A DNA stretch of 51,226 nucleotides, taken from Pseudomonas avellanae BPIC 631. Lineage in GTDB: Bacteria; Pseudomonadota; Gammaproteobacteria; Pseudomonadales; Pseudomonadaceae. The notes under the pieces are model-generated. The model was not told the origin of the DNA and did no database searches. It saw nothing but the letters and a program-made list of their open reading frames with translations. Below are positions 27,605 to 38,154 of this stretch, in pieces. How positions within the stretch are numbered: the first letter of the stretch is position 1; each line of letters begins with the position of its first letter. Location of the stretch: NCBI RefSeq assembly GCF_000444135.1, contig NZ_ATDK01000052.1:1-51226 (forward strand), given 5' to 3'. The position numbers and the translations under genes were made by a program.

Positions 27605-29107
27605 ATGAGCGACCAACAACTCGACCTGCAAGCCCTGCAACAGGAAGAAAACACCCTGATCGCCCTGCGCAAGGAAAAGCTTGCTGCCGGCCGTGCCAAG
27701 GGTCAGGCCTTCCCCAACGACTTCCGCCGCGACAGCTACTGCAATGACCTGCAGAAACAGTACGTCGACAAGACCAAGGAAGAACTGGCAGAGGCAGCGA
27801 TCCCGGTCAAGGTTGCCGGTCGCATCATGCTCAACCGTGGCTCGTTCATGGTCATCCAGGACATGACCGGGCGCATCCAGGTCTATGTCAATCGCAAAAC
27901 CCTGCCTGAAGAAACCCTGGCCGAGGTGAAAACCTGGGACCTGGGCGACATCATCGCTGCCGAAGGTACGCTGGCACGCTCCGGCAAGGGCGACCTGTAC
28001 GTCGAAATGACCAGCGTGCGCCTGCTGACCAAGTCGCTGCGCCCGCTGCCCGACAAGCACCACGGCCTGACCGATACCGAGCAGCGCTACCGTCAGCGTT
28101 ACGTTGACCTGATCGTCAACGAAGACGTGCGCGAAACCTTCCGTGTGCGCTCGCAGGTCATCGCCCACATCCGCAGCTTCCTGATGCAGCGTGACTTCCT
28201 TGAAGTTGAAACGCCGATGTTGCAGACCATTCCTGGCGGTGCGGCAGCCAAGCCGTTTGAAACCCACCACAATGCACTGGACCTGGAAATGTTCCTGCGT
28301 ATTGCGCCGGAGCTGTACCTCAAGCGTCTGGTGGTCGGCGGTTTCGAGAAAGTCTTCGAGATCAACCGCAACTTCCGTAACGAAGGTGTTTCGACCCGGC
28401 ACAACCCCGAGTTCACCATGCTCGAGTTCTACCAGGCCTACGCTGACTACGAAGACAACATGGACCTCACCGAAGAACTGTTCCGCGAACTGGCGCAGCT
28501 GGTGCTGGGCAGCACCGACGTGCCTTACGGCGACAAGGTGTTCCACTTCGGCGAGCCTTTCGTGCGCCTGTCGGTGTTCGATTCGATCCTCAAGTACAAC
28601 CCGGAGCTGACCGCCGCGGATCTGCAGGATGTGGACAAAGCGCGCGCCATCGCCAAAAAGGCCGGCGCGAAAGTGCTCGGCTTCGAAGGACTGGGCAAAC
28701 TGCAGGTGATGATTTTCGAAGAACTGGTCGAGCACAAGCTTGAGCAGCCGCATTTCATCACCCAGTACCCGTTCGAAGTGTCGCCGCTGGCCCGTCGCAA
28801 CGATGACAACCCGAACGTCACCGACCGTTTCGAGCTGTTCATCGGCGGCCGCGAGATCGCCAATGCCTACTCCGAGCTCAATGACGCAGAAGATCAGGCC
28901 GAACGCTTCCAGGCACAGGTGGCCGACAAGGATGCCGGTGACGACGAGGCCATGCACTACGACGCCGACTTTGTTCGTGCGCTGGAATACGGCATGCCAC
29001 CCACGGCGGGCGAGGGGATCGGTATCGACCGGTTGGTGATGCTGCTCACCGACTCGCCGTCGATTCGGGACGTGATCCTGTTCCCGCACATGCGCCCCCA
29101 AGCGTAA
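27605..29107 (+). CDS. lysS: Lysyl-tRNA synthetase (class II)
   Basis: 500 aa, normal length. An N-terminal OB-fold anticodon-binding domain (about 60-170; [20 protein letters not shown]) is followed by the class II catalytic core with motif 1 ([16 protein letters not shown]), motif 2 ([18 protein letters not shown]) and motif 3 near the end ([19 protein letters not shown]). It charges tRNA-Lys. It starts 69 bp after prfB, the usual neighbour, and ends at a strong terminator. Confidence 0.97.
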   Translation: MSDQQLDLQALQQEENTLIALRKEKLAAGRAKGQAFPNDFRRDSYCNDLQKQYVDKTKEELAEAAIPVKVAGRIMLNRGSFMVIQDMTGRIQVYVNRKTLPEETLAEVKTWDLGDIIAAEGTLARSGKGDLYVEMTSVRLLTKSLRPLPDKHHGLTDTEQRYRQRYVDLIVNEDVRETFRVRSQVIAHIRSFLMQRDFLEVETPMLQTIPGGAAAKPFETHHNALDLEMFLRIAPELYLKRLVVGGFEKVFEINRNFRNEGVSTRHNPEFTMLEFYQAYADYEDNMDLTEELFRELAQLVLGSTDVPYGDKVFHFGEPFVRLSVFDSILKYNPELTAADLQDVDKARAIAKKAGAKVLGFEGLGKLQVMIFEELVEHKLEQPHFITQYPFEVSPLARRNDDNPNVTDRFELFIGGREIANAYSELNDAEDQAERFQAQVADKDAGDDEAMHYDADFVRALEYGMPPTAGEGIGIDRLVMLLTDSPSIRDVILFPHMRPQA

Positions 29108-29114
29108 GCAGTGG

Positions 29115-29147
29115 AAAAAAAGCCGCCTTCAATGGGCGGCTTTTTTT
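29115..29147 (+). terminator. Rho-independent terminator after lysS
   Basis: AAAAAAAGCCGCC, loop TTCAAT, then GGGCGGCTTTTTTT: a 7-bp GC stem flanked by A7/T7 arms. It is a textbook terminator for the prfB-lysS unit. Confidence 0.93.
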
Positions 29148-29185
29148 AAAGCGTTTTTCAGGACGTTCTCAAAAAGGAAGCTGTC

Positions 29186-29911
29186 GTGACAATTGCAAGA
29201 GAAGGGGCTGCCGGAGTAGCGAGTGCGGTGGCCAAAAGTGTCAAGTATCAAGGCCGCAAGGCTGCTCGGGAGGGCAGTGAACAACGCAGGCAGGTGATTC
29301 TCGATGCCGCCATGCGCATCGTGGTACGTGACGGTGTACGTGCCGTGCGCCATCGTGCCGTGGCCGCCGAGGCCAGTGTGCCGCTGTCTGCGACCACTTA
29401 TTATTTCAAGGACATCGATGATCTGCTGACCGATGCCTTCGCCCAATACGTGCAGCGCAGTGCCGACTACCTTGCGCGGCTGTGGCAGACCACCGAAATC
29501 ATCCTGCGCGAGATGATGAGCCGCAGCTCCGGCAGCCCGACCGACCGTTTTCGGCTGGCCGACGACATCGCCCGCATGGCGATGGAGCATATTCGCCATC
29601 AATTGTTGACCCGCCGCGAGTACCTGATTGCCGAGCAGGCGTTCTATCATGAAGCACTGATCAATCCGCGTCTGACCCCGCTGGTCATGGCCCATCAGGA
29701 AATTTTATTGCAGGGTAGCTGTCAGTTCTTCCAGGTGATCGGCTCGCTGCAGCCCTATCAGGACGCTCAGGTGTTGACGGGACTGATCCGTCGCATGGAG
29801 TATCAAGGCCTGCTCCATGGTCCGCAGCGTCAGGCGGGAGACGAAATGCTTGATATCCTCACTCGCCAGTTGCGTCTGGTACTGGGTACACCGCAACCGC
29901 TTCGAGGGTAG
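29186..29911 (+). CDS. TetR-family transcriptional regulator
   Basis: 241 aa. A basic N-terminal extension (about 1-30) precedes the TetR helix-turn-helix (about 32-80; QVILDAAMRIVVRDGVRAVRHRAVAAEASVPLSATTYYF). A divergent helical ligand-binding domain follows. It lies just downstream of lysS, a position I recall for a TetR gene in other Pseudomonas. The ligand and targets are unknown; the neighbouring DUF1704 gene starts 141 bp away on the same strand and could be a target. The start is GTG at 29186 with AAGGA upstream. Confidence 0.85.
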   Translation: MTIAREGAAGVASAVAKSVKYQGRKAAREGSEQRRQVILDAAMRIVVRDGVRAVRHRAVAAEASVPLSATTYYFKDIDDLLTDAFAQYVQRSADYLARLWQTTEIILREMMSRSSGSPTDRFRLADDIARMAMEHIRHQLLTRREYLIAEQAFYHEALINPRLTPLVMAHQEILLQGSCQFFQVIGSLQPYQDAQVLTGLIRRMEYQGLLHGPQRQAGDEMLDILTRQLRLVLGTPQPLRG

Positions 29912-30051
29912 CGACACCTTTTCTGGCGTGCTCTGGATCAAGTGTTCCCGCGGCTTGACGATCTTGCCAGATCCGATATTTTTCTACAGGTGGCACGTTA
30001 TTCATGCGCCACCCTGCAGCAGGGCAAAAGCCCGCCAGCCAAGGAGTACCG

Positions 30052-31329
30052 GTGGACGAGTATCAACAGACTATTCGTGCTTTATCGGATCGGATCGTCG
30101 TTGCACAGACGCCGATTCGCATTCTGGATGCAGTGAAATGGGATGACACGGTTCGCAAGGACTTTCTCGCTGCCAAAGGCAAGGCGCTCCCTGCTGTAGA
30201 CCGTGTCTATTACGAAAACCGCCCGTTGGGTTTCGATTCGGTGGCCCTGAAACAAGAGTTTCAGAACATCGAGCGGGACGTGACACGTCAACTTGGGCAG
30301 TTCAACCCGGTCGGGCAGATCATGCGGCGCATGTGCCGCGAGTACCGCATGGTGGTGCGCATGCTCGAAGCGCGCGGCACTCCCGATTTCGGGCTGATCT
30401 CTCAGGAACTGTACGGCGCGGCGTCCGATGCCTTTCACGCCGGTGACCCGACCCTGGCTGACCTGGGCCTGATGCTCTCGGATTATCTGAATAACATTGC
30501 CGGGCGCGGTGACCTGAAAGACGAGCCGAAAATTCTCACGGCCAAAGACGCTGTTTCGCTGCTGCAGTCGCGCCTGAACCGAGTGTTTGGCGAGGCCGAA
30601 GAAACCATTCGGGTGTTCGAGTCCGACGGTATCGTCGCCGATGCGGCGGCCGGTGCCGACTACATCAAGATCCGCTCCGATGCGATGTTCAACGAGCGGG
30701 ATGTACGAGCGCTGGAGGTTCACGAAGGTCTGGTGCACGTCGGCACCACACTGAACGGGCAAAACCAGCCGATCTGCACCTTCCTGTCCAAAGGCCCGCC
30801 CTCGTCGACGGTGACGCAGGAAGGGCTGGCGATTCTCATGGAAGTCATTGCCTTTGCCTCCTACCCCAGCCGTCTACGCAAACTGACCAACCGTACGCGC
30901 GCCATTCACATGGCCGAGCAGGGCGCTGATTTTCTGCAGGTGTTCGAGTTTTATCGCGAGCAGGGTTTCGGCATGTCGGAGAGCTATGGCAACGCCAGCC
31001 GGGTGTTTCGCGGCTCGGTACCGAACGGCTTGCCGTTCACCAAAGACCTTTCATACTTGAAGGGTTTCATCATGGTCTACAACTACATTCAACTGGCGGT
31101 GCGCAAAGGCAAACTCGAACAGGTACCGCTGCTGTTCTGCGGCAAAACCACACTGGAAGACATGCGTACCCTGCGCCAACTGGTAGATGAAGGGCTTGTG
31201 GTCGCACCCAAGTACCTGCCAGAGCAGTTTCGTGACATGAACGCATTGTCGGCCTGGATGTGCTTCTCCAACTTCCTCAACCACCTGAGCCTGGACCGAA
31301 TCGAAGCGGATTACTCGAATATTTTGTAG
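30052..31329 (+). CDS. DUF1704 'QEGLA motif' protein, putative metallopeptidase
   Basis: 425 aa. The family is annotated as 'flavohemoglobin expression-modulating QEGLA motif protein'; here the motif is T-QEGLA (256-260). Upstream is HEGLVH (H224, E225, H229), an HExxxH zinc motif. The same fold and HExxxH motif occur in the eukaryotic DUF1704 tubulin tyrosine carboxypeptidases (MATCAP), so a zinc-dependent peptidase is plausible, with E257 a possible third ligand. Its bacterial substrate is unknown. The start is GTG at 30052, decided by AAGGAG six bases upstream; the open frame extends 16 codons further up. Confidence 0.85.
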   Translation: MDEYQQTIRALSDRIVVAQTPIRILDAVKWDDTVRKDFLAAKGKALPAVDRVYYENRPLGFDSVALKQEFQNIERDVTRQLGQFNPVGQIMRRMCREYRMVVRMLEARGTPDFGLISQELYGAASDAFHAGDPTLADLGLMLSDYLNNIAGRGDLKDEPKILTAKDAVSLLQSRLNRVFGEAEETIRVFESDGIVADAAAGADYIKIRSDAMFNERDVRALEVHEGLVHVGTTLNGQNQPICTFLSKGPPSSTVTQEGLAILMEVIAFASYPSRLRKLTNRTRAIHMAEQGADFLQVFEFYREQGFGMSESYGNASRVFRGSVPNGLPFTKDLSYLKGFIMVYNYIQLAVRKGKLEQVPLLFCGKTTLEDMRTLRQLVDEGLVVAPKYLPEQFRDMNALSAWMCFSNFLNHLSLDRIEADYSNIL

Positions 31330-31342
31330 CCGTTGATCATTG

Positions 31343-31425
31343 TTTGCAGGAGCGGACCGGGCGACGCTTGGCTGCTAGCCGGGAACTCCATTTTTTGTAG
31401 GAGCGGACTTGTCCGCGATCTGCCG
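31343..31425. repeat. REP-like intergenic repeats
   Basis: Two related segments, GCAGGAGCGGACCGGGCGACGC near 31347-31367 and GTAGGAGCGGACTTGTCCGCGA near 31399-31420. The second matches the well-known Pseudomonas REP consensus (GTAGGAGCGG..TTG..CCGCGA) and contains the palindrome GCGGACTTGTCCGC. They lie in the 250-bp gap between convergence-free plus-strand genes, the usual location. Confidence 0.8.
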
Positions 31426-31579
31426 GGAACCGGCAGCAAAACCTGTGCACAGTGTGTATCAGTCACAACCAAGGTCACCGGTTTCAGGGCCGCTTCGCAG
31501 CCTATCGCAGTCGTCGTAACCTCCTGAAGCTCCTACACTCTGGGGCTGGATAGCACTGAGACTTCAAGGAACCCCCCAT

Positions 31580-32476
31580 TTGAAACTGATCGGCATCTTC
31601 GTCCTGATCCTGAGCCTCACCGGTTGCAGCTCAATGCTGTTCTATCCGGAGCACGGCCTGCCGTTCACGCCCGACAAGGCGCGGCTGCAGTATCAGGACG
31701 TGAACCTCACCGCTGCCGACGGCACGCGCCTGCATGGCTGGTGGCTGCCGGTCAAAGAAGGTGTGCCGGTCAAGGGTACGGTGTTGCACCTGCATGGCAA
31801 CGGCGGCAATCTTTCATGGCATCTGGGGGGAAGTTGGTGGCTGCCCGAGCAGGGTTATCAGGTCCTGATGATCGACTATCGCGGCTACGGCCAGTCGCAG
31901 GGCGAGCCCAGTCTGCCGGCGATCTATCAGGATGTTCAGGCGGCTTTCGACTGGCTGAACGCAACGCCGCAAGTACAAGGCAAGCCGCTCGTGGTGCTGG
32001 GGCAGAGCATTGGCGGCGCGCTGGCAGTGCATTACCTGTCGCAGCACCCGCAAGAACGCTCCAGAGTGAAAGCACTGGTGCTGGACAGCGTGCCGGCCAG
32101 CTACCGCAGTGTCGCGCAAAACTCACTGAGCAAATCCTGGCTGACCTGGCCGTTGAAAACGCCATTGTCATGGCTGATCCCCGACGCCGACAGTGCGGTG
32201 AAAGGCCTGCCGCAACTGGCCGGTACACCGATGCTGATTTTTCACAGCATGGACGACACACTCGTGCCGCTCGCCAATGGCATCGAGCTGTACAAGGCGG
32301 CACCACCCCCGCGGGTGCTGCAACTGACCCGCAGCGAGCATGCACAGACCTTTGGCGACCCCCTGTGGCGTCAGGTCATGCTGCGCTACCTTGAAGATCC
32401 CGAGCACTTCAATGGCCTGCGTCGTCTGGCCGAAGTGCCCAATTTTCCGACCCCTGAAAAACAGCCCGCACAATGA
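31580..32476 (+). CDS. Alpha/beta-hydrolase fold lipoprotein
   Basis: 298 aa. A lipoprotein signal peptide with lipobox LTGC (Cys16) precedes an alpha/beta-hydrolase domain of the BEM46/YfhR kind: HGNGG oxyanion loop, nucleophile S143 in GQSIGG, Asp in FHSMDD and His in RSEHAQT. It is probably a membrane-anchored serine hydrolase; substrate unknown. The start is TTG at 31580, chosen from AAGGA nine bases upstream and immediate onset of the signal peptide. It overlaps the next gene by four bases (ATGA). Confidence 0.88.
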   Translation: MKLIGIFVLILSLTGCSSMLFYPEHGLPFTPDKARLQYQDVNLTAADGTRLHGWWLPVKEGVPVKGTVLHLHGNGGNLSWHLGGSWWLPEQGYQVLMIDYRGYGQSQGEPSLPAIYQDVQAAFDWLNATPQVQGKPLVVLGQSIGGALAVHYLSQHPQERSRVKALVLDSVPASYRSVAQNSLSKSWLTWPLKTPLSWLIPDADSAVKGLPQLAGTPMLIFHSMDDTLVPLANGIELYKAAPPPRVLQLTRSEHAQTFGDPLWRQVMLRYLEDPEHFNGLRRLAEVPNFPTPEKQPAQ

Positions 32477-32793
32477 GTGATGATCTTAACGTGAACGGCA
32501 TGATCCTGACCGGCGTCGGCGCAGTCATCGGTACAGTCGGCTGCCTATGGTTCTACGGCTACCTGCACTTCGCCAAACCTGAAGACGCCTTGTTGCTCAG
32601 TGAATTCACCTTGCTCAAGACCGTACCTGGCGAGGATTACAAGATTGCTGCGACGCCCGCCGCTGAAGTTGCGCAGTGCATCGACGGCGTGCTGGTGCTG
32701 TTCGATACGTCTCGCAAGGGCTTGTCCGGCGTGCTGATTGACGACCGCAGGCAGGCGGTACGCTGTGCAGGCCAGCCAACGCCGCAGCAATAA
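32473..32793 (+). CDS. Small hypothetical membrane protein
   Basis: 106 aa. One N-terminal membrane segment (about 9-29, MILTGVGAVIGTVGCLWFYGYL) leads to a soluble domain with two cysteines (C68, C98). Function unknown. The four-base overlap with the hydrolase gene indicates translational coupling, so the two may work together at the membrane. It ends 28 bp before a bidirectional hairpin. Confidence 0.8.
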   Translation: MSDDLNVNGMILTGVGAVIGTVGCLWFYGYLHFAKPEDALLLSEFTLLKTVPGEDYKIAATPAAEVAQCIDGVLVLFDTSRKGLSGVLIDDRRQAVRCAGQPTPQQ

Positions 32794-32813
32794 CCCCGCT
32801 GAAAAGTATTCAC

Positions 32814-32851
32814 CCATAAAAAAGCCCCGCCTGCGTACGCAGGCGGGGCTT
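32814..32851. terminator. Bidirectional terminator between convergent genes
   Basis: A perfect 30-bp palindrome at 32822-32851 (arms AAGCCCCGCCTGCGT / ACGCAGGCGGGGCTT). A-rich sequence on its left gives a good U-run for the minus-strand OmpA-like lipoprotein gene. On the plus strand the T-run is short. Confidence 0.88.
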
Positions 32852-32871
32852 GGGTGCAACAACTCGGTCGC

Positions 32872-33654
32872 TTATTTCATCGAAGAGCGTGGTGCAACAG
32901 GCTGGTTGTCGTTGGAAATGGTCACTTCCACACGACGGTTCATGGCGCGGCCCGAGTTGCTGGTGTTGTCAGCAACCGGATATTCCTTGCCATAACCCAT
33001 GGTCACAACGCGCGCCGGGTCTACACCCATGCGTACCAGTGCCATGCGAACCGAATTGGCGCGGCGCTCGGACAGCGACTGGTTGTAGGAAGCCGAACCG
33101 GTGCTGTCGGTGTAGCCTTCGACAATCACTTTGCGGTCAGTGTTTTCCTGCAGGAACGCAGCCAGCTTACCGATATCGCCTTGGGCGGTCGGCTTCAGTT
33201 CGGCCTTGTTGTAGTCGAACAGCACGTCACCGAAAGTCACCAGCGTACCGCGTTCGGTCTGCTTGGCGTTCAGGCTGTTTTTCAGCGCAGCGATTTGAGC
33301 GTCACGTGCTTCCAGGCGAGCCTTGGCACGGTCGGCAGAAGCGTTCTGCAGAGCGGCTTCGGAAGTGCGCAGGGCGATGGTCTGCTTGGCCAGCTCAACA
33401 CGCTGGTTGGTCAGGTAAGAAAGCTGATCGACTTTCTTGACGTCGTCATCGTTACGGAAAGCCTGTTCTGCCTTGGCCAGCCATTCGCTTGCGTCCTTGG
33501 TTTCCAGGGCGGCGACTTTGGTGGACTCAGGGTTGGTCTGCAGCGCGGTGAAGTTGCTGCGGGCCTGCTCCAGGTTAGGGTTAGGCTTGGTTGCACAGGC
33601 TGCCAACGCAACGCTCATGGCCAGCAGAGCAGGTATCATCAATTGTTTACGCAT
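32872..33654 (-). CDS. OmpA-family outer-membrane lipoprotein (lipotoxin F-like)
   Basis: 260 aa. Lipobox LAAC (Cys20) at the end of the signal peptide; DUF4398 helical region (about 25-140) with coiled-coil character; OmpA C-terminal peptidoglycan-binding domain (about 145-250; FDYNKAELKP, GYTDSTGSASYNQSLSERRANSV). It would sit in the outer membrane and bind the murein. Context (next to ppc and a DUF4398 lipoprotein) matches PA3692 of P. aeruginosa, called lptF for lipotoxin F (not the LPS transporter). Likely in one operon with the gene at 33713-34111, 58 bp upstream. Confidence 0.92.
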   Translation of the reverse strand: MRKQLMIPALLAMSVALAACATKPNPNLEQARSNFTALQTNPESTKVAALETKDASEWLAKAEQAFRNDDDVKKVDQLSYLTNQRVELAKQTIALRTSEAALQNASADRAKARLEARDAQIAALKNSLNAKQTERGTLVTFGDVLFDYNKAELKPTAQGDIGKLAAFLQENTDRKVIVEGYTDSTGSASYNQSLSERRANSVRMALVRMGVDPARVVTMGYGKEYPVADNTSNSGRAMNRRVEVTISNDNQPVAPRSSMK

Positions 33655-33712
33655 AATAAGGTCGTCCTTTAATCAGTTACGAATTCATGAAAACAGAAGG
33701 GTGGCGAGGTGC

Positions 33713-34111
33713 TTACTGCGCCTGACGCAGGCCTTCTTCACGGAGTTCGTTCACGCCCTGACGGGCATCCTGCACAGCCTTGTTGGCTTTGGCAGCCTGA
33801 GATTTGCGTTCCGCTACACGAGCGTCCCACTCGGCTTGTTCAGCCAGCTTGCGGGCTTCGTCGTACTTGTGATCCTGCATGGCCAGGTCAGCAGCCTTGA
33901 GTTTATCTTGAGCCGATTTCATCTCTACGGCTGCGAACTCGGTGCCACCGGCGCTGACGGCGCTGTTTACGGCCGATTGAGAAACCGCGTACTGCTCGGA
34001 TGGCGGGTTCCCTGCGCAACCGGCCAGGATGAACGTGCTACCGATTGCCAGCGCAGCCAGCTTGAGCCCGCGCAGGCCTTGGAACTTGGTTTTGGCAGTA
34101 AGGGTGTTCAT
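33713..34111 (-). CDS. DUF4398 lipoprotein
   Basis: 132 aa. Signal peptide with lipobox LAGC (Cys32), then a helical DUF4398 domain rich in Ala, Lys and Glu (SQSAVNSAVSAGGTEFAAVEMKSAQDKLKAADLAM), probably a coiled coil in the periplasm. It shares DUF4398 with the downstream OmpA-like lipoprotein, suggesting ancient duplication and joint function at the envelope. The start was set at ATG 34111 with GGAG nine bases upstream; longer in-frame starts up to 34192 lack this. Confidence 0.85.
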   Translation of the reverse strand: MNTLTAKTKFQGLRGLKLAALAIGSTFILAGCAGNPPSEQYAVSQSAVNSAVSAGGTEFAAVEMKSAQDKLKAADLAMQDHKYDEARKLAEQAEWDARVAERKSQAAKANKAVQDARQGVNELREEGLRQAQ

Positions 34112-34503
34112 GGTGATCAACTCCATTGTATGACTCCGAACGTGGTTATCCATGACAGTTGTTGCATCAAGTCCGGGCATGAGGTCGTACAACGCCTGCT
34201 GCCTTTCGGGCTTTCCTGTAATGGTTAATGGCTCCGACCTGCGGGGTTTTTGAATAGTTCAGATTAATATTTTTCGAGTGGTCAGGAATTTTCAACGGCG
34301 CTCGACCGACTGCCTGTATGTCGGGCGACATCTCAAAAGGCTCTGTTGGCGAACAGGCCGGGCACGCCAACACAGCTTTTTGCGCTAAGCATTTGGCGAA
34401 ATACCGCCTTTTGGTGCACTGTTGGCAACGCGGATTTGAATTCACGTAGCTCGTGTTGAACGGATACGCAACTGAGCCCAAACAATAACCGGGAGAGGGA
34501 ACG
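34112..34503. promoter_or_regulatory. 392-bp divergent intergenic region upstream of ppc
   Basis: It separates the lipoprotein operon (minus) from ppc (plus), so it holds both promoters. An inverted repeat TGTTGGCG / CGCCAACA (34344-34351 and 34365-34372) is followed by AGCTTTTT and could be a hairpin or operator. TTGGCGAA recurs at 34393-34400 and TGTTGGC at 34420-34426, so a TGTTGGC-like motif appears three times. The AT-rich part near 34260-34275 may be a promoter. GGGAGAGGG lies just before the ppc start. No RNA gene recognised. Confidence 0.4.
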
Positions 34504-37140
34504 ATGGCCGATATCGATGCGCGTCTGCGCGAAGACGTTCACCTGCTGGGTGAGCTGCTGGGCAATACCATTCGTGAGCAGCGCGGGGCTGAATTCCTCG
34601 ACAAGATCGAACGCATTCGCAAGGGCGCCAAGGCCGGCAGGCGCGGCTCCGCAGAAGGTGCAGAGCAGCTTAGTTCAAGCGTCGACGGGCTTGAGGATGA
34701 CGAATTGCTGCCGGTAGCCCGGGCCTTCAACCAGTTTCTCAACCTGGCCAACATTGCCGAGCAATATCAGCTCATGCACCGGCGTGACGATGCGCAGCCG
34801 CTGCCGTTCGAGTCGCGGGTGCTGTCCGAATTGCTTGATCGTCTGAAAGCAGAAGGTCACAAGCCTGAAACCCTGGCGCGCCAGTTGAGCAAGCTGGAAA
34901 TCGAGTTGGTGCTGACCGCTCACCCCACCGAAGTTGCCCGCCGCACGCTGATCCAGAAGTACGACGCCATTGCCGCGCAACTGGCGGCGCTGGACCATCG
35001 CGACCTCAACAGCGCCGAGCGCGCGCAGATTACCTCGCGCTTGCAGCGTCTGATCGCGGAGGCCTGGCACACCGAAGAGATTCGGCGTATCCGGCCGACA
35101 CCGGTCGACGAGGCCAAGTGGGGCTTTGCGGTCATCGAGCATTCCCTCTGGCACGCCATTCCGAACTACTTGCGCAAGGCTGACCACGTGCTGCACGCCG
35201 CCACTGGCCTGCATTTGCCGCTGGAAGCTGCGCCGATCCGATTCGCCTCCTGGATGGGCGGCGACCGTGACGGCAACCCGAACGTTACCGCCGCCGTGAC
35301 CCGTGAAGTTTTGCTGCTGGCCCGCTGGATGGCCGCTGACCTGTATTTGCGCGACGTGGACAACCTTGCCGCCGAGCTGTCTATGCAACAGGCCAGCGAC
35401 GCACTGCGCGCCAGTGTGGGCGACAGCGCCGAGCCTTATCGTGCCGAGCTCAAACGCCTGCGCGAGCGTCTGCGTGCAACACGTAACTGGGCCAACGCTT
35501 CGCTGACCGAGACCTTGCCTGCGCCGGAAGCGGTGCTGCGCGACAACCGCGAGCTGCTTGACCCGCTGCTGCTGTGCTTCCAGTCGCTGCACGAGTGCGG
35601 CATGGGCGTGATCGCCGACGGGCCGCTGCTTGACTGCCTGCGTCGTGCGGTCACGTTCGGCCTGTTTCTGGTGCGTCTGGATGTGCGTCAGGACTCAACG
35701 CGGCATTGCGCGGCCATGACCGAAATCACCGATTACCTGGGGCTGGGTCGCTACGAAGAGTGGGATGAGCAGACCCGGATCGACTTCCTGCTGCGCGAAT
35801 TGAATAACCGCAGGCCGTTGCTGCCGAGCTACTTCAAACCCGCAACCGATACGGCCGAAGTGTTGGCCACTTGTAGAGAAGTAGCGGCAGCGCCAGCAGC
35901 GTCCTTGGGGTCCTACGTGATCTCGATGGCCGGTTCCGCATCCGACGTGTTGGCCGTGCAATTGCTGCTCAAGGAGTCCGGGCTGCAACGGCCGATGCGT
36001 GTGGTCCCGCTGTTCGAGACCCTCGCCGACCTGGACAACGCCGGGCCGGTGATCGAGACGCTGCTGGGTCTGCCGGGTTATCGCTCACGTTTGCAGGGGC
36101 CGCAGGAAGTCATGATCGGCTACTCGGACTCGGCCAAGGACGCTGGCACCACCGCGGCCGCTTGGGCGCAGTACCGGGCGCAGGAAAAGCTGGTGGAGAT
36201 CTGTCGCGAGCAACAGGTTGAATTGCTGCTGTTCCATGGCCGCGGCGGTACGGTCGGGCGTGGCGGCGGTCCGGCGCATGCGGCGATCCTGTCGCAGCCA
36301 CCGGGGTCGGTCGCCGGGCGCTTCCGGACCACCGAGCAGGGCGAAATGATTCGTTTCAAATTCGGCCTGCCAGACATCGCCGAGCAGAACCTCAATCTCT
36401 ACCTGGCTGCCGTGCTGGAAGCAACGCTGTTGCCGCCGCCACCCCCGAAGCCAGCCTGGCGCACAATGATGGACCAGATGGCCAGCGACGGGGTCAGTGC
36501 CTACCGGGCGGTGGTGCGCGAGAACCCCGAGTTTGTCGAATACTTCCGCCAGGCGACGCCCGAGCAGGAACTGGGCCGCTTGCCGTTGGGCAGCCGGCCG
36601 GCCAAGCGTCGCGAGGGGGGCGTGGAGAGCCTGCGCGCTATTCCGTGGATATTCGCCTGGACCCAGACGCGCCTGATGCTGCCCGCATGGCTGGGCTGGG
36701 AGGCTGCGTTGAGCAAGGCGCTGGAGCGCGGCGAAGGCGAGGTGCTGGCGCAGATGCGAGAGCAGTGGCCGTTCTTCAGAACCCGTATCGACATGCTGGA
36801 AATGGTCCTCGCCAAAGCCGACGCAGACATCGCCCGACTTTACGACGAACGTCTGGTGACCGCTGAGCTGCAAAATTTGGGCGCACATTTACGCGACCTA
36901 TTGTCGCAGGCCTGCAATGTCGTGCTGGGGTTGACCGGCCAGACGCAACTGCTGGCTCATAGCCCTGAAACGCTTGAGTTCATCAGTCTGCGCAACGCCT
37001 ACCTCGACCCGCTGCATTTGCTTCAGGCCGAGCTGCTTTCCCGCTCACGCAATCGCGAAGCGAGTCTGGACAGCCCTCTGGAACTGGCGCTGCTGGTGTC
37101 TGTGGCAGGTATTGCTGCCGGCCTGCGTAACACCGGTTAA
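34504..37140 (+). CDS. ppc: Phosphoenolpyruvate carboxylase
   Basis: 878 aa, full length. It makes oxaloacetate from PEP and bicarbonate, refilling the TCA cycle. The catalytic histidine is in [13 protein letters not shown] (about residue 140), and the later active-site signatures [10 protein letters not shown] and [14 protein letters not shown] are present; the protein ends with the conserved AGLRNTG. The ATG at 34504 has a strong GGGAGAGGG upstream. Confidence 0.97.
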   Translation: MADIDARLREDVHLLGELLGNTIREQRGAEFLDKIERIRKGAKAGRRGSAEGAEQLSSSVDGLEDDELLPVARAFNQFLNLANIAEQYQLMHRRDDAQPLPFESRVLSELLDRLKAEGHKPETLARQLSKLEIELVLTAHPTEVARRTLIQKYDAIAAQLAALDHRDLNSAERAQITSRLQRLIAEAWHTEEIRRIRPTPVDEAKWGFAVIEHSLWHAIPNYLRKADHVLHAATGLHLPLEAAPIRFASWMGGDRDGNPNVTAAVTREVLLLARWMAADLYLRDVDNLAAELSMQQASDALRASVGDSAEPYRAELKRLRERLRATRNWANASLTETLPAPEAVLRDNRELLDPLLLCFQSLHECGMGVIADGPLLDCLRRAVTFGLFLVRLDVRQDSTRHCAAMTEITDYLGLGRYEEWDEQTRIDFLLRELNNRRPLLPSYFKPATDTAEVLATCREVAAAPAASLGSYVISMAGSASDVLAVQLLLKESGLQRPMRVVPLFETLADLDNAGPVIETLLGLPGYRSRLQGPQEVMIGYSDSAKDAGTTAAAWAQYRAQEKLVEICREQQVELLLFHGRGGTVGRGGGPAHAAILSQPPGSVAGRFRTTEQGEMIRFKFGLPDIAEQNLNLYLAAVLEATLLPPPPPKPAWRTMMDQMASDGVSAYRAVVRENPEFVEYFRQATPEQELGRLPLGSRPAKRREGGVESLRAIPWIFAWTQTRLMLPAWLGWEAALSKALERGEGEVLAQMREQWPFFRTRIDMLEMVLAKADADIARLYDERLVTAELQNLGAHLRDLLSQACNVVLGLTGQTQLLAHSPETLEFISLRNAYLDPLHLLQAELLSRSRNREASLDSPLELALLVSVAGIAAGLRNTG

Positions 37141-37362
37141 GCAACCGCGTCGCTGCTGTCGTCGGGTCGTTTCGGTCCGGCGGTGGCAATACCGGCTTCG
37201 CAGGCCAGCCTGCCGGAAACGTTGATACAGATCACCCAGCTCGACAATCAAGGCACGCAAGCCGGTGCGCAGGCGGTTAATGCGACTTTTGGCGGCTTGT
37301 GCGGCCCCTGTCGGCTGTGTATCTTGATCAGCCTTTCGGCCTGTTGGCCTGATTATTTTTAG

Positions 37363-38067
<705 letters not shown>

Positions 38068-38086
38068 GGTGTAAAGCCTGCTTGAT

Positions 38087-38112
38087 AAAATGGCCCGCTT
38101 GCGGGCCATTTG
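38087..38112 (+). terminator. Hairpin after adk
   Basis: Perfect 11-bp stem AAATGGCCCGC / GCGGGCCATTT with a TT loop; the T-run is only partial (TTTGTCATTT). It probably terminates adk transcripts 20 bp past the stop codon; its symmetry would let it act on both strands. Confidence 0.75.
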
Positions 38113-38154
38113 TCATTTATACTGCGCCACTTTTTCACCAATACGGAAACACCG

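Noticed and set aside
27146..29101. 651-aa minus-strand open frame
   Set aside because: Antisense to prfB and lysS, both clearly real; the composition (His/Val/Gln-rich) is that of a shadow frame.
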